NCBI GenBank assembly: GCA_010093705.1 | Contig: MU006108.1 | Span: forward strand, 82,818 to 146,817 | Reading direction: 5' to 3' | DNA from: Patellaria atrata CBS 101060 | Taxonomy: Eukaryota > Ascomycota > Dothideomycetes > Patellariales > Patellariaceae | Length of the DNA: 64,000 nucleotides | Shown: in pieces, positions 56,931 to 64,000 of the stretch | Layout: each line of letters starts with the position of its first letter | Position numbering within the stretch: position 1 is the first letter of the stretch | Position numbers and translations under genes: made by a program | The notes under the pieces: model-generated | Told to the model about the DNA's origin: nothing | The model's input: only the letters and a program-made list of their open reading frames with translations | The model's database searches: none

Positions 56931-57934
56931 ATGGATCCCGAAGCGCCTGAGGAAGGGTTATGGCTATTTGGCTACGGGTATGCTTGAAGCGTCTTCTCTC
57001 TCGAATTCCGCTGAATATACTGTAGCAGTCTAATATGGAAACCACCACCCCACTATGGTACGGAACGATTTTCCCGGCGGCACAGTCCTCTTCTGAAACA
57101 CAAGCTGAGCGCGAAATCCAGATCAACGCGTTCCTGGCTACATCGAAGGATATGTTCGGCGGTTCTGGCAGGTGAGTCTCGTGCCATTCTAGAACACTGA
57201 TTCTTGAGGCCATGGATTCACCGTGACTAAACCCTTGTTATAGGCGAGGTAATCCGTATCAACATCTACAACCCCTTCAGCAGGCTAATTCTCGCATAGT
57301 GAGGATCACCGGGGCACGCCTGAGTCACCCGGACGTGTAGTTACGCTCATTGACAGAGCGCATTGGTTGACCTTGACTGACCATGTGTGTTTTATTATGA
57401 CCTCCCTTGTGTTCTGCGACTCATGAATTTCAGCATTCTACAGCTACTGAAAGGGTTTGGGGTGCTGCGTATCATATTCCTCCATCAAAAGTCGAGGAAG
57501 TACGCTCCTATCTCGATATTCGCGAGATCAACGGCTACAGCGTTCAGTATACGCCGTTTCATAAACCGTTCTCGCAGCCTGAATCAACCCAAACTCCAAT
57601 CAGTTGTTTAGTATACATAGGACTGCCTTCTAACCCCCAGTTCCTTGGTCTCCAAGACCCACAAGCGCTTGCTGCACGCATCCTCAAATGTCGTGGGCCT
57701 AGTGGGGAGAACAGAGAATATTTGTACCAGCTCGAGGCTGCTATGAAAGAGCTCTGTCCAGAGAGTGGAGATGACCACATCACCGATTTAACTGAAAGGT
57801 GCCGAGCGATCGAGCGGCAGGAGATGTCATATAGCAGTAATCGAGATCAGCCTGATACGGATGATTCGAGAGGAGTTGACACTGAGCTGAAAAAGGTTGG
57901 TAGTACGGATAAACAGGAAGAGGTAGAGAAGTAA
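56931..57934 (+). CDS. GCG1: ChaC-type glutathione-specific gamma-glutamylcyclotransferase
   Basis: Six exons: 56931-56977, 57029-57057, 57122-57171, 57244-57248 (5 nt), 57300-57384 and 57434-57934, giving 238 residues. The enzyme splits cytosolic glutathione to 5-oxoproline and Cys-Gly. The joined frame reads GLWLFGYGGLIWKPPPHYDQ, then RVPGYIEGYVRRFWQ, then ASEDHRGTPESPGRVVTLID. It continues with ERVWGAAYHIPPSKVEEVRS and YLDIREINGYSVQYTPFH, where the Glu of the REINGY block is the catalytic acid. The C-terminus (after about residue 200) is polar. Every block is in the order known for ChaC. Exon 4 supplies only Ala and the first two bases of Ser, and without it the frame breaks. All introns are GT..AG. 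Confidence 0.88.
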
Positions 57935-58362
57935 TTGGATAACCTTTGATACCACGCTACCGTATTGAAAGTCTTAAACTAAGCTTCTCACTGATTCGAT
58001 GAACCTTCCCAAAAAAGATCAAACCTGTGTTTGATACGCAGACCAGACGTATCGTCAATGTCTAGAGTAGGGATTCATCCTTCCTTTGTAGGGTAAGGTG
58101 ATCGCTCACTGATTTTCGATCGAGGGGGTAATTTGAGTATTCGAAGTGTCGGTAGCATTGGGACGATATAGTTCCATGATACCTAATATCCGATATCTAT
58201 GATCTGAAGACTTCTCTTCCCCCTCTTGTATATCGTATAATCCATTCAAGCGGTAATAACTACGAGAAGAGTGAAACATCATAGATGAGGACGCAATCGT
58301 TGCTGAGAGCCGCATAGTATTCACTCATAGCTCGATTAATGGTTGTTTGACTGTATATATCT
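57935..58362. other. Convergent intergenic region
   Basis: These 428 bp lie between the stops of the ChaC gene (plus) and the regulator gene (minus). No gene is seen. Confidence 0.5.
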
Positions 58363-60953
58363 TCAATCAGAACGGTATTCTTCACTGAGGCGAATTGGGA
58401 TGGGGAGATCGACGGCGAGAACCCCGACCTTGGTAGGCACCATGCCCTTATGAAAGAATTTATCATTACCTTGAGCGGTTTTTCTCGGATATAAGGTCGC
58501 TTCAATCCCAGGCTCAAGGATTCCGGCCGACATTTTGCAGAGGCGAGAGGCCCTTGGTTGTGTTTTCCTTATACTTGGCTTCCAGTTGTTCAGTGAGCTG
58601 TTCCGGGAATGTCGAGAATGTTCATACCGATCATGTCTGCTGGTAAATTTTCCAGCAGCGGTCTCCTCCCTCCCGTACGTCCTATGAGAAAATGACTCTA
58701 CGAATTCGGGCATGTCCTTTAAATACTCGCCGATTCTTGGGCTGAGTTCGTCTGCTAGCGGATCAAATGTAGCATTAGGGACCTGCGAGAGCGAGGAACT
58801 CTCAAACCAGTGAAAGCGGTCCCACAAAGAGTCCTCCAACGGTATTTGGAGGCTCTCGTCCACATCAGGACTAGGAGAAAGGGATGCTTCGCGCTCGACC
58901 TTAGCATTGTACATATCGTCCCAGAGGCTGGCAGCAAACCTGTCCATTGTAAACGCGCTCCATAGGCATTGCTGTAGTCGAGAGACGAGCTCGTCGTACG
59001 AATTGATGTCATATTCGGCACATGCCACAGATACTTGATAAACAAACCACGAGCTCTCTGAGGAACCCTGAGCACAGATTGCTCCTATTACTAGCACCCA
59101 GAGTAATAAACCCGGGGATTCGTACCAATCGTCGCTGGATGTGCGTATGATGGCCTGTTGTAATCGCTTGATTGCTGTAAAGTGTAGGGGGTCAAAACTG
59201 GTTTTGGTTATTAGCATCTAACACGATCGTTTGATTCTAGATAACTTAATATCTTACCTCCGATAGCCCGTTTCCGAAATCCGAAACGTGAATATTAATA
59301 GAGATATACAAAGTGTTTCATCTAGGGGCCGAAGGCTTTCCTTCGTTAGATGGCGGAGGAGACGACGGTTTAAGATATTAGCATGATTCTGAAGAGCTGC
59401 AGGATCCAATGATGAATCATCTTCCTCAAACCAAGAATCTAGTGCGGACGTATATCGGCTTAGGTCAGCCGCAATATTGACAACATCTTCGTTGACCCTA
59501 AGAAGACGGCAAAAAAGAGCTATTGTTCCCAGTGGTTGCGAGATCAATTTATCGGACAAGACTGTCGCCGATGTTAAAGTACCATAATTGTCCGGTAATG
59601 GAGTGTATGGTGGATAGAAAGATGCAATCGCATGTGCTGTACTATGCCTAGGACTATCAGTCAGCATTGTCCATGTGATGTATTCTCGTTACGTACCACA
59701 AGATTAAAGCTTGTAGACACTTATTTGTGCTAAGTGCATGCAGGCCACCCCTTAGCTCCAACATTCGCTTCAGCCCACTTAAGTGCGTTAGTCGTTGACT
59801 GGAACTATCCTCATCATGTTCCCCGTTCTTTTGAAAAAGAGGTAGACTCTCCTCCACACACAAAAGGCCAAAGACAGCTCCAATATTGGCGTCGTCAAGA
59901 GCGAGTTCAGGATTTGATATATTTGCTCTGATCTCTGCGATAGCTTGCGCTCTGTGGTACATAATATCGTAATACGACCTCCTACCAAGCATACACATGT
60001 GCACTGCAGTCCCGCAAAGAAAGCTATGCATAAAAGCACGACTTGAGAAAGCCAATGTGAGCCAACCAGACCTAAGCAAATCGGACTGATGGCGAATGTC
60101 CAGGGGTATAGAATTTGGGCTGATGACGGAGAGAACTAATGAAAAGATCAGTAAACATTTGTGCCTACAAATGGAGAGAAAGAATCAGAAAAGATGATCC
60201 TTCTTCGTGGTGTAAATTGCCGCATATTCCACCTTGCCTTGACTAGTACGTGCCTCCTTCAAGTCTGAGCAGATTCTGTGTCGTCTATGGGACCTCAGCA
60301 TTTAATGCAGCGCATCCCATCATGAACGGCCCCCAAGATCACTTTCCATAAGGGGAATTGTCGACAAAGTAAAAGTATTTCTTACAATGATCTATAACTT
60401 CAGCGTTTTTGGAATCCATTTTGACGGGAAATACTTGGAAGGGGTCCATCAATCCCTCAAGTGATGTGTGCCTCCACATCTCAGGGGTCATCCCTCCAGA
60501 GTGTTTTCGGTGACAACGGCAACGATCTTCATAGTTCCCTTGAATACTTTGCCCGCAATCTTCACAATGGTAAGACCTTTTGTATGATCGACGTTGCAGA
60601 ACGGTCTGACGGGTCACGCTCTCCTCGTTCCCTTCGGCGCTGGGGCTTCGCGTTGTAGGTGGCGTTCTGCGGGCCGATGATGCCCCTGAAGTAGCCTCAG
60701 GTGTCCCTCCCGTGCTGCCGCTTTCCGGACTATTCCTCAGAGGAAGAGCTTTGAGGGAGTTCTTGCTCGTTGACCACGGCCGTTGCCGTCTGGCTTTTTG
60801 CATCACAAAGGACCTGACATTTTGACGTCCCTTGCCCCGGCTGTGATCAGGGTTGGAAGAATCGACGAACAGAAATTCTTGCTGCACTGGATGCCTTTTT
60901 CTTGCGACGCCCTGGGCTCCTATAGTTTCTGAAGAGCTATTTGGTGGTTGCAT
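58363..60953 (-). CDS. Fungal transcription-factor-like regulator without Zn2Cys6 cluster
   Basis: Four exons: 60953-60386, 60135-59697, 59641-59258 and 59197-58363, giving 741 residues. Introns are 250, 55 and 60 bp. The N-terminal region has the block EFLFVDSSNPD followed by basic QNVRSFVMQKARRQRPW. This motif heads many fungal regulators of the Fungal_trans_2 type that lack a binuclear zinc cluster. A Cys/His patch, CEDCGQSI...CRCHRKH, lies at about 130-150. The core, from EVIDHFLSVISPNSIPLDIR through SRAFMHSFLCGTAVHM and GLKRMLELRGGLHAL, has the helical layout of that domain (LRGG being its most typical piece). The C-terminus is less conserved and carries basic RTYGREET and KTQPRASRLCK stretches. 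Target genes are unknown. Exon joins 1-2 and 3-4 are by frame and motif only. Confidence 0.75.
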
Positions 60954-62227
60954 GCTGCAGTAGGACGACGAGGCCCTGCTTTTAGAGCCAGTCTCCTAAA
61001 GAAGTGACGGCAGAAAAGCAAAAGCAAGGAATGGGAGCAATACTCAGTTGCAGGAACGATGCTCTTGGATTTCCATATTCGTTGCTTTAACTTGCTTCGT
61101 AAGCTATTTAGTATCTGGGGGCCCACGATATCGTGGCCTTGGCGGATCTGAGGGGCAATGGCTGCAATGTTGTACTGTACCAAGCTGTTTTGGGACAATT
61201 TTATTCGCATATGCAGCGGATGCCTGTAGTCGCAGGATGATCCCTCTCAGAACCCGTCTTGTAAGGCTGTTAGGCTGACATAGGAAAAAGATCGAATGCT
61301 TTTCATGCATGGATTGAATTGCGTTGAAAGTAAAGAGGGTAAAGTATGTGAAGCCCTAGAATTGGAGAATCCTAGAGTATAAAAAGGGGTCATGCATGCA
61401 GCAAGCTTACCGGAAGACTGACAGTATTCAGGTATTCGGTCGCTACAGAAATACGAAGCGCTGGGAAGTGATCGGTGGTCAGCAAAACGGAGAATAAAGG
61501 AACGGTTCTAGAAACGATTGACGAGTGTCAGGGGAAAGTGAGATGGTAGTGGATTGGTTTCATAATTGTCGACCCCCATACACAGTATCAAGTCGGGTGC
61601 TCCATCTCCATATTCGGTGTCAGCGTGTCAGCAGATTTGACGGTGAAATGCAGCCACGGAGCGCGGGCTTGTACTGCTGTATAGAGCCATAACTTGCACC
61701 CCTTGAACAGAGGTTAAGGTACGATGTCGGATTTTGGCTTCGAGAGGTAGTTCTAGAGACATTGATAGAGGAGAAGGAGGTCGTGAGGTAGAACTAACTT
61801 GCTGCAATTCCCTTATTAAACGCTTCTAAAAACGGTATGACATCTGTGACATCTGCTTCCATTATTCTCGGGACACCTTGCAGGATAACAGAATACGTCG
61901 GCACTCGGCTCAAGATCCCGTTCCGTGTGTTTGGCTTGTTTGCGCAGCCCTAACAAGTAGTAACACAAATCTACCTACAAGCCGTCGGATAGTCGATTAC
62001 AATAATAATAAGTTCGATAGCCACGAGGTCAAAGAACATACCCTAGTCACCCATTTTCATCACTTCACTCGCACTGACCTCACCTCACCTTAGACACAGT
62101 TGAACGTGGGCGAGAGTAGGTAGTAGGGAGGATGAGAGGTTGCTTTCTCTACCAGTCCCTGAGGTGAGCGCGTCGCATTCGTCCCCTATTTCAACAAACC
62201 CCCCCTCCCCCTCCCCCCTCCCGGATC
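60954..62227. other. Divergent intergenic region, no gene seen
   Basis: Upstream of the regulator (minus) and the ZIP transporter (plus). TGTACTGTACCAAG is at about 61172-61185. C-runs occur at 62203-62222, directly before the proposed ZIP start. Open frames are short and unrecognised. Confidence 0.45.
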
Positions 62228-63784
62228 ATGACGGCCCATGATGGCCTGTCTCCCATAAGAGGTCAGTTATACCCAAAGAACATAGCAGATCCATTATCCT
62301 CCATACTGACCGTCGTGTCGGGACACCGCTAGATCTAGCGTCGCAATGGTTAGATATACCCACCGCGGTGTTGCAAGCTGAGCTCCGACGGAGACAGGAA
62401 GAGACAAACGAACGGCCGCCATGTGGAACCAAGGGTGCCAGAGCATCTTATAATACCCCGTTACATGTATTTGCTTTAGCTCTAATCTTAATACTCAGCA
62501 CCTTGGGTGAGTGAGCGAAAAATGCTTTGGCAATAATGGGGCCGCGTGGACATTTTGCTAACGCCAATATCAGCGTGTTCGTTTCCCATTATCGTTCGAC
62601 GATTCCCACGTCTACCTGTCCCTCATCACTTCCTCTTCCTCTCAAGACACTTCGGAACGGGCGTTCTGATAGCAACTGCCTTTGTTCATCTTCTCCCAAC
62701 TGCCTTTGTTTCTTTAACGGACCCATGTCTCCCCCCGTTTTGGAACGAAAGCTACCCTGCGATGCCCGGCCTTATTGCCATGACGTCAGTGTTGATCGTT
62801 GTTGGAATTGAAATGTTCTTCGCAAGCAGAGGCGCTGGACACATCCACGGCAGCGAATGGGACACCATCCCTTCAGAAGAACCAACAACAAACCCTACAC
62901 ATCATATGAGCCTTGGACTGAACAGGCCGGAGAGGGCAGGTCACAATAGAACCAACAGCTTCAGTCGATTCAGACAAGGCAGGATAGGCATAGACCACAG
63001 GCCACCGGACATCCTCTTACAAGATGTCGACGGAGCCAGTCAAAGTCTCATAGAAGGACGCTCACCCACTTCCCCCCTCCCGCCTCCACAAAACCCCAAA
63101 CCCGACGACGGAGACTCAGACTCCGACCTCTCCCTCGACGAACTCGACCCCATCCCCACGGGCACCGACTCCACCGGTCTCCTAAACGGCCACCCAAAAC
63201 CGCACGCCAAACCCCGCAATCCCTCTCCAAACCCCTACGACCCATCCCCCTCGCCCGCCCCCTCTATCACCCCCCTAACTCCCCTCCAACACCAAAAAAA
63301 GCTCCTCCTCCAATGTCTCCTCCTCGAAGCGGGTATCCTCTTCCACTCCGTCTTCATCGGCATGGCGCTCTCCGTCTCCGTCGGTCCTCCCTTCCTAATC
63401 CTCCTCCTCGCAATCTCCTTCCACCAGACCTTCGAAGGCCTAGCCCTCGGCTCCCGCATCTCCGCCCTCGCCTTTCCCTCCCGCTCCCCGAAACCCTGGC
63501 TCATGGCCCTCGCTTACGGCACCACGACACCCTTGGGCCAGGCTATCGGGCTGGGCGTGCATAATCTTTATGACCCCGCGAGTCGGACGGGGTTACTGAT
63601 GGTGGGCGTTATGAACGCGATTAGTAGCGGCTTGTTGCTTTTTGCGGGATTGGTCGAGTTGCTTGCGGAGGACTTTCTGTCCGATGCGAGTTATGTTTCT
63701 CTGACGGGGAGGAGGAGGGTGGAGGCTTGTGCGGCGGTGGTTGGAGGCGCGGCGCTCATGGCGCTCGTGGGCGCTTGGGCGTAG
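62228..63784 (+). CDS. ZIP-family zinc/iron transporter
   Basis: Three exons: 62228-62261, 62339-62506 and 62574-63784, giving 470 residues. ZIP proteins bring Zn2+ (or Fe2+) into the cytosol from outside or from the vacuole. The N-terminus is cytosol- or lumen-facing and contains LQAELRRRQEE and CGTKG. TM1 is NTPLHVFALALILILSTLAC (spliced). TM2 holds FGTGVLIATAFVHLLPTAF. A long variable loop (about 158-308) carries HIHGSEW, many His and a Pro/Ser/Asp-rich stretch. The metal site is in TM4, HSVFIGMALS (His325), and TM5, HQTFEGLALGSR (His351, Glu355). The gene ends with TM8 near AAVVGGAALMALVGAWA. The first exon (11 codons, GTCAGT donor) is the least certain part. Codon use is very C-rich from 63050 to 63540. 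Confidence 0.87.
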
Positions 63785-64000
63785 GGAGAGGGGAGAACGG
63801 GTTGGTGGGGGGATGGAAGATGGGGATATCGCTGACTTGCATACGAGGCGTTGGGCCGCGGTCATGGTTTCCTGCTTTTGAAATCCTTTCCGTCGACAGT
63901 CGGGGATTCAAATAGGGGAGAAAAGGTGCCAGCTGGTGTCGGTAGAGTGGAGTAGAGTATAGAGTAGAGTAGAGTAGATTAAATGAAAACGCTCCCAGAC
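63785..64000. repeat. 3' flank of the ZIP gene with an AGAGT microsatellite
   Basis: Units of GAGTA/TAGAG repeat imperfectly from about 63943 to 63979. No gene follows before the window ends. Confidence 0.6.

Overview
The window looks like nuclear DNA of a filamentous ascomycete (Pezizomycotina). The evidence is short spliceosomal introns (mostly 43-120 bp, GTRNGT donors, CTRAY-like branch sites, YAG acceptors), pyrimidine-rich leaders before start codons, no operons, and typical fungal families (kexin, PhoD-like phosphatase, secreted DUF1965-type copper amine oxidase, tyrosinase, fungal dynamin, fungal transcription-factor core). I cannot place it below that level. All exon joins were made by eye from splice sites, reading frame and family motifs. 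About 20 genes are supported. I see no transposon ORF, tRNA, rRNA or CRISPR array.

0-16 kb is housekeeping-rich: a MYND/SET (SMYD-like) methyltransferase (-), an unrecognised 4-exon gene (+), the ER SNARE Sec20 with a KDEL end (-), mitochondrial ribosomal protein mL53 (+), a soluble inorganic pyrophosphatase with an optional presequence-like extension (-), a conserved uncharacterised basic protein (-), a 2.6 kb non-coding stretch, and a 6-exon glycine-rich RRM protein (+).

16-32.5 kb holds a 1632-residue PhoD-like phosphatase (-) divergent from kexin (+), then a 3.2 kb gene-free stretch, a secreted copper amine oxidase (+), and a HECT-like E2-binding ubiquitin ligase (UBE3D type, -).

33-41 kb is the accessory part: a secreted Val/Pro/His-rich protein whose 24-bp tandem repeat is interrupted by a 235-bp assembly gap, a small coiled-coil protein whose first residues imitate the histone H3 tail, and a secreted tyrosinase that lacks the usual thioether cysteine. 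The amine oxidase, the His-rich protein and the tyrosinase each carry Lys-Arg sites that could be cut by a kexin such as the one encoded here.

41-64 kb is gene-poor with isolated genes: a DHDPS-family aldolase, small proteins (a Cys-rich one and a one-TM one), a dynamin-like GTPase, a ChaC glutathione-degrading enzyme that appears to need a 5-nucleotide micro-exon, a fungal transcription-factor-like regulator without a Zn2Cys6 cluster, and a ZIP zinc transporter. Intergenic DNA carries many copies of a GTACTGTAC/GTACAGTAC palindrome-like motif.
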